Positions 1-6,251 of a stretch of DNA of 12,527 bases are shown piece after piece (the stretch's first letter is position 1; each line of letters begins with the position of its first letter). The notes beneath the pieces were generated by a model. The model was given only the letters and a program-made list of their open reading frames with translations. It was not told the DNA's origin and searched no databases. Where the stretch lies: NCBI GenBank assembly GCA_937888935.1, contig CALARO010000323.1, forward strand, positions 1 to 12,527. The letters run 5' to 3'. Made by a program: the position numbers and the translations under genes. Source of the DNA: an uncultured Clostridia bacterium. Lineage in GTDB: Bacteria > Bacillota > Clostridia > Christensenellales > Borkfalkiaceae.

Positions 1-301
1 GTTTTTCGGGCATGTCGCCGATCATTTCCACGGTGTCGTCTACGGAAACGCCGTCCATCACTTCCTGCAACTCGTCGTCGCGCAGGGTGGAAATGATTTT
101 GCTTTGCAAGGGCGCGTCTAAAAGGATTAAGGTTTCCGCCAGGAAATCGGAATCGAGCGCGCGGCATAAGGGTTGCAGATACTTTTCATCCAGCACGGCA
201 AGCACTTTTGCAAATTCTTCCGCGCCGAGCCGGAGAGCGCATTCGGCTGCGCCCTCAAAATCTTCTCTTTCGAGAAGCTCGTTTAAATTTTTTTCTTCCA
301 T
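1..301 (-). CDS. mgtE: MgtE-type magnesium transporter, N-terminal part (cut by window edge)
   Basis: The first 100 codons of a minus-strand gene are visible; the rest lies beyond base 1. The protein starts MEEKNLNELLEREDFEGAAE and continues as short amphipathic helices with the phrases FAKVLAVLDEKYL, LQSKIISTLRDDELQEVMDG and DDTVEMIGDMP. This is the helical superhelix of the MgtE intracellular N domain (PF03448 type), which in the family precedes paired CBS domains and a five-helix membrane channel for Mg2+. Those later domains are not in the window. ATG at 299-301 is chosen because an in-frame stop lies eight codons upstream. The ribosome site in front of it is poor (purine-rich, no clear GGAGG). 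The gene has its own promoter and a long structured leader, described separately. The family call is confident; full length and ion specificity cannot be judged here. Confidence 0.85.
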   Translation of the reverse strand, partial: MEEKNLNELLEREDFEGAAECALRLGAEEFAKVLAVLDEKYLQPLCRALDSDFLAETLILLDAPLQSKIISTLRDDELQEVMDGVSVDDTVEMIGDMPEK

Positions 302-534
302 CTTTCTTTTTCTCTTGCGCTAAGGCGGGAAAGAAAGGCGGATAAAACGGGACGAACCCGCGCCGGCAAAAAGCCGCTTATCGTTTCGTTATAAACAACA
401 AACAAAGGGGGCAGTTGCCGAAAAAACGGTTAGTCCGGGTTTATCGTCGCCTCTACTTCGATCGTCCACGGTAGTTGCCTCCTTGTTAAAAAATTTTTGT
501 TTTTGCGGGGCGGTTTTTGCCGATCCGCCTTTCT
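302..534 (-). promoter_or_regulatory. Structured mgtE 5' leader, candidate cis-regulatory RNA
   Basis: About 225 nt separate the predicted transcription start (near 528) from the mgtE ATG. The leader begins inside a perfect 12-bp inverted repeat: 523-534 is the exact complement of 332-343 (minus-strand reading AGAAAGGCGGAT and ATCCGCCTTTCT). With the start near 528-529, 6 to 7 of these pairs (GGCGGAU with AUCCGCC) would be in RNA and would close a domain of about 180 nt. The same 5' GGCGG can instead pair with CCGCC at 509-513 to make a local hairpin, so the two folds exclude each other. Smaller hairpins lie at 348-360 (4-bp stem followed by UUUU) and around 366-376 (CGGC/GCCG). mgtE genes are often controlled by the M-box Mg2+ riboswitch, but I do not see its conserved GGUGAGGCUCC core. 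The class is unknown to me; the regulatory role is inferred from length and pairing. Confidence 0.5.
389..469 (-). CDS. Possible 26-codon leader peptide upstream of mgtE
   Basis: Within the mgtE leader, an AAGGAGG Shine-Dalgarno sequence at 478-484 is followed after 8 nt by a GTG start (467-469), 26 sense codons and a TAA (389-391). The peptide begins with an acidic, charged stretch (VDDRSRGDDKPG) and ends hydrophobic with two cysteines (PFVCCL). The ribosome site is much better than the one in front of mgtE itself, and the ORF ends about 87 nt before the mgtE ATG. Some Mg2+ transporter genes in other bacteria are controlled through translated leader peptides rich in acidic residues or proline, so an attenuator role is plausible. 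There is no homology evidence, and the SD-like motif could instead be part of an RNA fold. Confidence 0.35.
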   Translation of the reverse strand: MDDRSRGDDKPGLTVFSATAPFVCCL

Positions 535-563
535 ATTATAGCAGCGAAAAAATGAATTGTCAA
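535..563 (-). promoter_or_regulatory. Sigma-A promoter of mgtE
   Basis: Minus strand: -35 TTGACA (558-563), 17-nt spacer (541-557), -10 TATAAT (535-540). Both hexamers match the consensus exactly. The predicted transcription start is near 528, inside the inverted repeat that opens the mgtE leader. Confidence 0.85.
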
Positions 564-766
564 ACCTTTGCCGCGAAATTTGCGGGGAAATTTTTGATTT
601 TTTTCGCCGACGTGCGTTGCGCCGTTCGCCCCGGCGCTGCCTTGCTGTATTATATGATTGACAGTCTTGAAAAAGTTTATGCCGCGCCCGCGGAAATTCG
701 CAAAAAAACGAGCTTGCGTTTTTATGCAAACCCGTTTTTTGAAGGTGCGTTTTTCGTGGCGGTTTT
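564..766. other. Spacer between natB and the mgtE promoter
   Basis: About 200 nt between the natB stop and the mgtE promoter. It holds a perfect 6-bp GC-rich hairpin (GCGCCG/CGGCGC, 619-637, 7-nt loop) without a T-run, and scattered homopolymer runs. I could not identify a clean intrinsic terminator for natAB, so some read-through into mgtE is possible. No gene is supported here; the ORFs that cross it are compositional. Confidence 0.5.
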
Positions 767-1909
767 TTACGAGCCGGAAATGATTTTCTCGCTGTCGAAC
801 AGTTTTGCAAGCGCGAACGAAAGCGCGCCCGCCGCCGCAAGATTGGTAAGCGTTACCGCAAGCGCCTGCCACGTTTTCGCCGTGGAAGAGAAAATCTCGC
901 CCATCGTTTTCACCGAGTTGAGAATCGGCACGAAATACGCCCACGAGCCGATTTTATCGCCGAGAAACAGATTGCCCATCGCCATCACGAGAATGATAAT
1001 CATCAAAGGTCCGGCGTACGAATTGGCTTCTTTCACGCTCTTCGCCACGGTGGATAAAAGCGACATCAGGGCAACGATCACAAGCGTGGTGGAAATAATC
1101 ACGAGAAACAGCAGAAGATAATCGGAAAAGCCGTAGGAAGCGGCGGAAAAGCTCATGCCAGCGCCGTCCGATTGAAACATTTTCGGCAGCGAAAGCACGA
1201 TGCCCACGAACGAACACGCCGCCGAAACGAGCGAAGCCGCCGAAAGCGAAATGATTTTGCCGAGCGCGATATGGCTGCGCTTCACGGGCGTTACGAGCAT
1301 GGTGGCGAACGAGCCGCGTTCTTTTTCGCCCGCGATTGATTCCGGCACGAGCGACATGCACCCCGCGTAGATAAACGTTACGAGCAGCATCGGCGCGATC
1401 ATCGAAAGCATCATCGAAGTAACGTCTTTATCCGAAGCGATGTCCTGCGCGGCAATCGTGAAATTCGTGGTCTGCCGCGCCGCAACGATTGCGTAAACGA
1501 GCGACTGCGCGGCGGAAGAGTTCGTTTCGGTGGAATTATAGTAAATCGCAACGCTCGGGGCGGCTTCGGGCGAAGCGGCGGTTGCCGTAAACGCCGAGAA
1601 ATCCGCCACGGCGTCGATTTCGCCGTCGGTTACGCGCTGTTTCGCGTTTTCAAGCTCGCTTGCCGCAATTTTTTCATACGAAAGGGAAGGCATAGCTTCG
1701 AAATCTGCTTCGATTTCCGCGGGCAGCTCGATCACGGCGATTTTGTACGTCTGATCCGCGCCCGGCGTAAGCATATCGCCGATCACGTTGCCGAGCAGCG
1801 AATAAATGCAATAAATCAGAACGCCCGGCAGTATCAGCGACAGCACAAGCCGCCTGTCCTTGAAAATGCGCGCAAATTCCTTTTTCATTATGGTGAGTAT
1901 GGTTTTCAT
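767..1909 (-). CDS. natB: NatB-like ABC-2 exporter permease
   Basis: A 380-residue membrane protein. An N-terminal amphipathic start and first helix (about 20-42, LVLSLILPGVLIYCIYSLLG) precede a long extracytoplasmic domain (about 45-165). A block of further helices follows at about 168-190, 218-242, 263-288, 298-316 and 348-368. The phrase ESIAGEKERGSFATMLVTPV (190-209), just after the second helix, is the signature of ABC-2/NatB-type permeases (COG1668-like), where the loop E-x-x-x-G contacts the ATPase. The family includes the Bacillus NatAB Na+ extrusion pump; the substrate here cannot be read from sequence. The ATG overlaps the natA stop by 4 bp (ATGA), so the two are translationally coupled. 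It ends in TAA at 767-769, about 200 nt before the mgtE promoter on the same strand. Confidence 0.87.
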   Translation of the reverse strand: MKTILTIMKKEFARIFKDRRLVLSLILPGVLIYCIYSLLGNVIGDMLTPGADQTYKIAVIELPAEIEADFEAMPSLSYEKIAASELENAKQRVTDGEIDAVADFSAFTATAASPEAAPSVAIYYNSTETNSSAAQSLVYAIVAARQTTNFTIAAQDIASDKDVTSMMLSMIAPMLLVTFIYAGCMSLVPESIAGEKERGSFATMLVTPVKRSHIALGKIISLSAASLVSAACSFVGIVLSLPKMFQSDGAGMSFSAASYGFSDYLLLFLVIISTTLVIVALMSLLSTVAKSVKEANSYAGPLMIIILVMAMGNLFLGDKIGSWAYFVPILNSVKTMGEIFSSTAKTWQALAVTLTNLAAAGALSFALAKLFDSEKIISGS

Positions 1910-2766
1910 CTGCTTTCCCCCTTCACCGCCGCGTATAAATCGAAGAATACGTCTTCGAGCGATTTTTCTTTCGTAAGCTCTTTCACTTCGCCTTCGCGCG
2001 CCATTTTTCCGTCGATAATCACGCCCGCACGGTCGCAGATTTTTTCCACAAGCGAAAAAATATGGGTGGATAACAGCACCGTTTTGCCGCGTTCTTTCTG
2101 TTCGAGCAGAAAGTCGGTTACGGTTTTCGCCGTGAGTACGTCCAGCCCGTTGGTCGGCTCGTCGAAAATAATGAAGTCGGGGTCGTGTACGAGAGAAATC
2201 GCGATGGAAACTTTCTGCTTCATGCCCGTGGAAAGATCGGCGATTTTCGTTTCGGCAAACTTATCCACGCCGAAGCGCGAGAATAAAAGCGATTTCCGTT
2301 CGGCGGTCTGCGCTTCGCTCATGCCGTGCAGTTCCGCGTAAAAATCGAAGAGATACGATGGCGTGAAAAATTCGTCCGGTTTTAATTCGCTCGTTAAAAA
2401 CCCGATTTCGTTGCGCACCTTGTCCGCTTCTTTCGTTACGCTGTGACCGTTTACGAACGCGTCGCCGCTGTCCGGCCGGATCAGCGTGGAAAGCATGCGA
2501 AGCGTGGTGGTTTTGCCCGCGCCGTTCGGCCCGAGAAGCCCGTAAATTTCGCCTTTTTTCACCGTAAACGAAAGTCCGTCCACCGCCGTTTTCGTCCGCT
2601 CCGCCGTTTTTTGCGTTTTGCGCTGCTTCGCCGAAAGTTTAAACGTTTTTCTTAAATTTTCCGCGCGCATCGCGATTTCTTCCTGCCGCGCGCCGCTTGC
2701 GCTTTCGCCTTTTTCGCCGCTTTCCGCGGGCGGCGTGCCGCCTAAATCGAAAATTTCGTCATCCAT
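1906..2766 (-). CDS. natA: NatA-like ABC transporter ATP-binding protein
   Basis: A 286-residue ABC ATPase that should energise the NatB-like permease encoded directly downstream. Walker A is GPNGAGKTT (79-87), the signature is LSTGMKQK (178-185), Walker B is FIIFDEPTNGLD (198-209), and the H-loop histidine is in STH (233-235). The GFLTSELKPDEFFTP stretch (122-136) is typical of NatA proteins and replaces the usual glutamine-centred Q-loop. Residues 1-30 form a charged Gly/Ser/Glu-rich extension before the canonical AENLRKTF start. A second low-complexity Lys/Thr/Arg insert (about 45-60) sits between the first two strands. ATG at 2764-2766 is preceded by AAGGAAG at a normal distance and by a strong promoter, so the extended start is likely right; an internal ATG at codon 33 (IAM) is the alternative. 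Substrate is unknown (Na+ in characterised NatAB). Confidence 0.9.
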   Translation of the reverse strand: MDDEIFDLGGTPPAESGEKGESASGARQEEIAMRAENLRKTFKLSAKQRKTQKTAERTKTAVDGLSFTVKKGEIYGLLGPNGAGKTTTLRMLSTLIRPDSGDAFVNGHSVTKEADKVRNEIGFLTSELKPDEFFTPSYLFDFYAELHGMSEAQTAERKSLLFSRFGVDKFAETKIADLSTGMKQKVSIAISLVHDPDFIIFDEPTNGLDVLTAKTVTDFLLEQKERGKTVLLSTHIFSLVEKICDRAGVIIDGKMAREGEVKELTKEKSLEDVFFDLYAAVKGESR

Positions 2767-2799
2767 TTTCTTGTCTTCCTTTTTATAAAATCCGGTATT

Positions 2800-2828
2800 A
2801 TTTTATCATAATTTTTTTCGGGTGTCAA
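2800..2828 (-). promoter_or_regulatory. Sigma-A promoter of natAB
   Basis: Minus strand: -35 TTGACA (2823-2828), 17-nt spacer, -10 TAAAAT (2800-2805). It would give a leader of about 27 nt carrying the AAGGAAG ribosome site of natA. Confidence 0.8.
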
Positions 2829-3116
2829 CGGTTTTATAAGCGAATTTTGAATATTGTTGAAAATAACGTTGTTCAAAAATTTTTGCGGCGATTTGGCGGC
2901 GAAAAAAGCGTATCGGCGGCGAAAAAACGGCATAACGGCGGCGCGAAAAGAATAGAATAACGTGAAGATACAAAAGCGGGGCGGCGGGCGCGCGGAAAAA
3001 AGGGCGTTTTCGACAAAGCTTTTTATAATTCCCCCGAAAAAGCGAAAATTTCTCGCGGCGAAACGCGGTAGAATAGAGAAGCAATCTTTCGGGCGGGGGC
3101 AAACGGCGGTGGAAGA
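2829..3116. other. Divergent intergenic region between natA and the deacetylase gene
   Basis: About 290 nt between the natA promoter and the plus-strand deacetylase gene. It contains near-repeats of GGCGGCGAAAAAA at 2895-2907 and 2915-2927 (20-bp period) with a degenerate third copy from about 2936. TATAAT at 3024-3029 and TAGAAT at 3069-3074 resemble -10 boxes, but neither has a recognisable -35. The deacetylase promoter is therefore not identified; an alternative (for example sporulation) sigma factor is possible but not demonstrated. No gene is supported, although GC-rich open frames cross the region. Confidence 0.4.
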
Positions 3117-3893
3117 ATGAAGATTTTCTGCATAGGCAAGAAGAAAGCGGCGATTATGTTTTTTGCGGCGTTTGCGCTGATTGCGGCGGTGTTCGCGGCG
3201 AACGCGTTCGCGCCGGCGGCGTATGCGGCGTTTGCGAAAAAGCGGGTGCTGCCCGTCTACTCGGTGGAACGCGAAGACAAAACGATCGCGATTTCTTTCG
3301 ACTGCGCCTGGGGCGTGGAACACACCGACGAGCTTTTGAAAATCATGGACGAACAGGACGTGAAATGCACGTTTTTCGCGGTGCAGTTCTGGGTGGAAAA
3401 GTACCCCGAATACGTGAAAAAAATCGCGGCGGCGGGGCATGAAATCGGCACGCACAGCCGCACGCACCCGAAAATGAGCGAGCTGACGAAAGAGCAGATT
3501 GAAAGCGAATTGAAAACTTCGCGCGAAGCGATCGAGAACGTCACGGGCAAAAAGGTAGATCTGTTCCGCCCGCCGTTCGGCGATTACGACGATTTGCTTG
3601 TGGAAACGGCGAAAGAAATGGGTCTGTACACCATTCAATGGGACGTGGATTCGCTGGACTGGAAAAACCTTTCCGGTCAGGAAATCGCGCTGCGGGTGAT
3701 CAACGGCGTGAAAAGCGGCTCGATTATCCTTTGCCACAACAACGGCCTGCACACGGCGGACGCGCTGCCCGTGATTTTGTCTACGCTGAAAAATAAAGGG
3801 TATAAATTCGTGCCGATCGGCGAGCTGATCTACCGCGAAAACTATTCGATGCGCAGCGACGGGCGGCAGATGCCCGCAAACGAAACCGCCTGA
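3117..3893 (+). CDS. PdaB-like polysaccharide deacetylase (CE4 / NodB fold)
   Basis: A 258-residue protein with a basic start and hydrophobic segment (about 11-39, AAIMFFAAFALIAAVFAANA) that is a signal peptide or membrane anchor, followed by a NodB-homology domain (about 55-238). CE4 motifs in order are: motif 1 SFDCAWG (60-66), motif 2 HSRTH (113-117, the metal-binding H-x-x-x-H), motif 3 RPPFG (151-155), the WDVDSLDW segment (175-182), and the LCH of motif 5 (205-207). Motif 1 has D62 but Cys in place of the usual second, metal-binding Asp. That pattern, with Trp-Gly after it, resembles the sporulation protein PdaB (FDISWG) more than typical FDDG deacetylases. Length matches PdaB (about 250 residues). 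Expected role: N-deacetylation of cell-wall or spore-cortex glycan outside the membrane, though activity is uncertain. A GGTGG ribosome site (3108-3112) precedes the ATG. No clear terminator follows. Confidence 0.83.
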   Translation: MKIFCIGKKKAAIMFFAAFALIAAVFAANAFAPAAYAAFAKKRVLPVYSVEREDKTIAISFDCAWGVEHTDELLKIMDEQDVKCTFFAVQFWVEKYPEYVKKIAAAGHEIGTHSRTHPKMSELTKEQIESELKTSREAIENVTGKKVDLFRPPFGDYDDLLVETAKEMGLYTIQWDVDSLDWKNLSGQEIALRVINGVKSGSIILCHNNGLHTADALPVILSTLKNKGYKFVPIGELIYRENYSMRSDGRQMPANETA

Positions 3894-4041
3894 CGAAACC
3901 GCCCGACGGAAAAACCGCCCGATCGCCATAAGGCGGCGAACATGCCCGCGCACAAAAACGTGCGGGGTAGTGGGCGGAATAACGCAGTTTTTAAAATAAA
4001 AAACATATAAAAAACCAAGAAAAACGGAGGTGAAAACAACA

Positions 4042-4777
4042 ATGAATTACGCAGCGGAAAAAAACAACAAGGTGTACGTGACGGGGGAAATCGTATCGGA
4101 TAAAACGTTCTCGCACGAAGTGTACGGCGAAGGGTTCTACGAATTTTTCCTGAAAGTGATGCGGCTTTCGGGGCAGGCGGATATTCTGCCCGTAACGGTG
4201 AGCGAACGCCTGATCGAAGCGCATGACTTAAAGAAAGGCTCCGGGTCAATTCAGAAGCTATAATAAGCTGGAAAACGGCAAATCGCGGCTGATGCTCACG
4301 GTGTTCGTGCGCGAAATCGAAGAAATCGACGAGAGCCGAAACCCGAACGGCATCCTTTTAAGCGGGTATATCTGCAAGCCGCCCGTGTACCGCACCACGC
4401 CTTTCAACCGCGAGATCGCCGACGTGCTGATCGCCGTAAACCGCGCGTATAATAAGTCCGATTATATTCCGTGCATCGCGTGGGGGCGCAACGCGCGGTT
4501 CGTGAAAAACCTTTCGGTGGGGGATAAAGTGGCGATTTCGGGGCGGATTCAAAGCCGCGAATACCAAAAAAAGCTCAGCGAAACGGAAACGAAAACGATG
4601 ACGGCGTACGAAGTATCGGTATCGAAGCTCGCCGCTTTCGACAACGCGGAAGATTTCGATATCGAAACGGAATTCGATTTGTACGCGTTCCGCGGCGAGA
4701 GCAGGCGTGCGGAAGATGAGGAGCGCGGCGCGGCGGCAGGCGCGGCATTCGGCGGCGTGCCGGGTAACATCGGGTAG
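4042..4777 (+). pseudogene. Frameshifted SSB-like (OB-fold) gene
   Basis: Two adjacent frames together make one clostridial SSB-like protein of about 245 residues. The first part (from ATG 4042, with GGAGGTG 9 nt upstream) reads NKVYVTGEIVSDKTFSHEVY and later VTVSERLIEAHDLKKGS, then runs into a stop at 4261-4263. The second part, readable from 4244, continues GQFRSYNKLENGKSRLMLTV and includes SGYICKPPVYRTTPFNREIAD, SDYIPCIAWGRNARF and GRIQSREYQKK, ending at TAG 4775-4777 after an acidic, Gly/Ala-rich tail. In family members I recall, about five residues separate the LKKGS-like and GQFRSYN-like segments; here one nucleotide does. A deletion of about 14 nt near 4243 would explain both the missing residues and the frame change. 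Two OB folds in one chain, and similarity to single-stranded DNA-binding proteins, are inferred from motifs. It may be a true pseudogene or an assembly error. The downstream part could start only at ATG 4292, which has no good ribosome site. Confidence 0.8.
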
Positions 4778-4798
4778 AGAAAAAGGAGCTTGGGAAAA

Positions 4799-4836
4799 AG
4801 TCGGGCAAACATGCTTTTGTTTGCTTGACTTTTTTT
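4799..4836 (+). terminator. Intrinsic terminator after the ssb-like gene
   Basis: A 12-bp stem: AGTCGGGCAAAC (4799-4810) pairs with GTTTGCTTGACT (4819-4830), with two G-U wobbles and an 8-nt loop, followed by TTTTTT (4831-4836). The 3' arm contains the -35 of the next promoter. Confidence 0.88.
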
Positions 4837-4852
4837 AGCCGCGTGATATAAT
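4825..4852 (+). promoter_or_regulatory. Promoter of ktrB-ktrA (overlaps terminator; predicts leaderless mRNA)
   Basis: -35 TTGACT (4825-4830), 16-nt spacer, -10 TATAAT (4847-4852) with an extended TG at 4844-4845. The -35 lies inside the preceding terminator stem. Standard spacing puts transcript base +1 at about 4859, the A of the ktrB ATG. Confidence 0.8.
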
Positions 4853-4858
4853 AATAGC

Positions 4859-6223
4859 ATGGAACATGCCATGGAACATTTGAAAAAAAGGCGGCTGACT
4901 TCGGCGCAGACGATCATTCTGGGATTTGCGGCTGTGATTTTATCCGGCGGAATTTTGCTTTCGCTGCCGATCGCAACGAGAAGCCGCGAAAGCTTGCCTT
5001 TTCTCGACGCATTGTTTACTTCCACATCCGCCGTGTGCGTTACGGGGCTGATTGTGCGCGATACGGCTACATATTTTTCGCTCTTCGGAAAGTTGACGAT
5101 TATCACGTTGATTCAGGTAGGCGGCGTGGGCGTGGTGACGCTTGCCGTTACGTTTGCAGTAGCCGCGGGAAAAAAATTGCGGCTTTCCGGGCAGAACGTC
5201 ATGCTTGAATCGGTTTCCGCGGAAGACGGCAAGAGCGCGTGGCGGTGCGCGCGGTTTATCTTGCTGTTTTCGCTTGCCATTGAAACGTTCGGCGCGCTGC
5301 TGCTCATGCCCGCGTTCTGCTTGCGTTTCGGCGCGCGCGGGATCGGGTATGCGTTTTTCCACTCTGTTTCGGCGTTTTGTAACGCTGGTTTCGATCTGAT
5401 GGGCGCGGAAACGGGGCAATTTTCGTCGCTGACGAGCTTCGTCGGTTCGCCGCTCGTGAATTTCACGATTTGCGGCTTGATTTTAGGCGGCGGACTCGGT
5501 TTTTCGGTGTGGGGCGATATCGGCAGAAATAAATTCCGCCTGAAAAAATATTCCGTGCAGAGTAAAGCGGTGCTGCTTTTCGGCGCGCTGCTTGTGGCAG
5601 TACCTTCTTTGTATTTTTATTTTATCGAATTTTCCTCGGCGGCATGGAAAGCCGAGCTTTCGGGCGGCGAACGCGCGCTCGCTTCCGTTTTTCAGGCGGT
5701 AACGCCGCGCACGGCGGGGTTTAATACGGTGGATTATTCGAAAATGAGCGAAGCTTCGCTGCTCGTTACGATTGCGCTGATGCTGATCGGCGGCTCGTCC
5801 GGCTCTACTGCGGGCGGTATGAAAATCACTACGCTGGCGGTGCTTTTTTGCGCGGCGATTGCGGCGGTGAGAAAGCGCAAAGAAGTGCGTTGCTTCGGCA
5901 GGCGCATTTCGAACGATACCGTAAAGGACGCGGCAACGATCGCATTTTTATATATGACTTTATTTTTTACCGGCAGCGTTGCGATTTCGGCGATCGAAAA
6001 GTTGCCGATTGTCGATTGTATGTTCGAAACGGCTTCGGCGATCGCCACGGTGGGGCTGACGACGGGAATTACGGCGGGGCTTTCGGCGGCTTCGCACATG
6101 ATCTTGATTGCGCTGATGTATTTCGGGCGCGTGGGCGGACTTACGCTTTTTACGGCGGTGGCGTTCGGCGGAAAATCGGGCGACGACGGAAGCTTGCCGC
6201 TCGGCGCGATCGCGGTGGGCTGA
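4859..6223 (+). CDS. ktrB: KtrB/TrkH-type potassium transporter membrane subunit
   Basis: A 454-residue integral membrane K+ translocating subunit. All four pore-loop selectivity-filter glycines of the SKT (TrkH/KtrB) superfamily are visible: VTGL (61-64, G63), NAGF (175-178, G177), TAGF (285-288, G287) and TVGL (397-400, G399). The GGSSGSTAGGMK stretch (311-322) corresponds to the flexible intramembrane loop that gates KtrB. Eight transmembrane segments flank the pore loops, with cytoplasmic basic stretches such as KKLRLSGQ (105-112) and RKRKEVR (338-344). Length is typical of KtrB rather than the longer TrkH. The partner ktrA starts 28 nt downstream. ATG at 4859 is first in frame after the promoter and has no Shine-Dalgarno sequence, which suggests leaderless translation; ATG at 4871 (codon 5) is an alternative and also lacks one. 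Na+ dependence is known for KtrAB but not readable here. Confidence 0.93.
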   Translation: MEHAMEHLKKRRLTSAQTIILGFAAVILSGGILLSLPIATRSRESLPFLDALFTSTSAVCVTGLIVRDTATYFSLFGKLTIITLIQVGGVGVVTLAVTFAVAAGKKLRLSGQNVMLESVSAEDGKSAWRCARFILLFSLAIETFGALLLMPAFCLRFGARGIGYAFFHSVSAFCNAGFDLMGAETGQFSSLTSFVGSPLVNFTICGLILGGGLGFSVWGDIGRNKFRLKKYSVQSKAVLLFGALLVAVPSLYFYFIEFSSAAWKAELSGGERALASVFQAVTPRTAGFNTVDYSKMSEASLLVTIALMLIGGSSGSTAGGMKITTLAVLFCAAIAAVRKRKEVRCFGRRISNDTVKDAATIAFLYMTLFFTGSVAISAIEKLPIVDCMFETASAIATVGLTTGITAGLSAASHMILIALMYFGRVGGLTLFTAVAFGGKSGDDGSLPLGAIAVG

Positions 6224-6251
6224 TTTCACTGCAAAGAGAGGAAGAATAAAA

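Noticed and set aside
302..534. M-box (ykoK) or lysine riboswitch upstream of mgtE
   Set aside because: The M-box core GGUGAGGCUCC is missing. A GUAGAGGCG stretch recalls the start of the lysine riboswitch, but none of its later conserved blocks is present.
430..1121. Overlapping ORFs on both strands around the natB end and mgtE leader
   Set aside because: They run through the mgtE promoter or antisense to natB, have no family features and no supporting ribosome sites.
3024..3074. TATAAT (3024-3029) and TAGAAT (3069-3074) as promoters of the deacetylase gene
   Set aside because: No acceptable -35 at 16-18 nt for either, and no convincing sporulation sigma pattern could be fitted.
2742..3953. 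403-codon minus-strand ORF opposite the deacetylase gene
   Set aside because: Arg/His/Phe-rich product of the antisense frame of a GC-rich gene; no domain, while the plus strand has clear CE4 motifs.
3945..3970. Hairpin after the deacetylase gene as an intrinsic terminator
   Set aside because: The stem needs a bulge and is not followed by a run of T.
4292..4777. Second half of the ssb locus as an independent intact gene
   Set aside because: No ribosome site before ATG 4292, and the protein clearly continues upstream in the same frame to 4244, matching the family.
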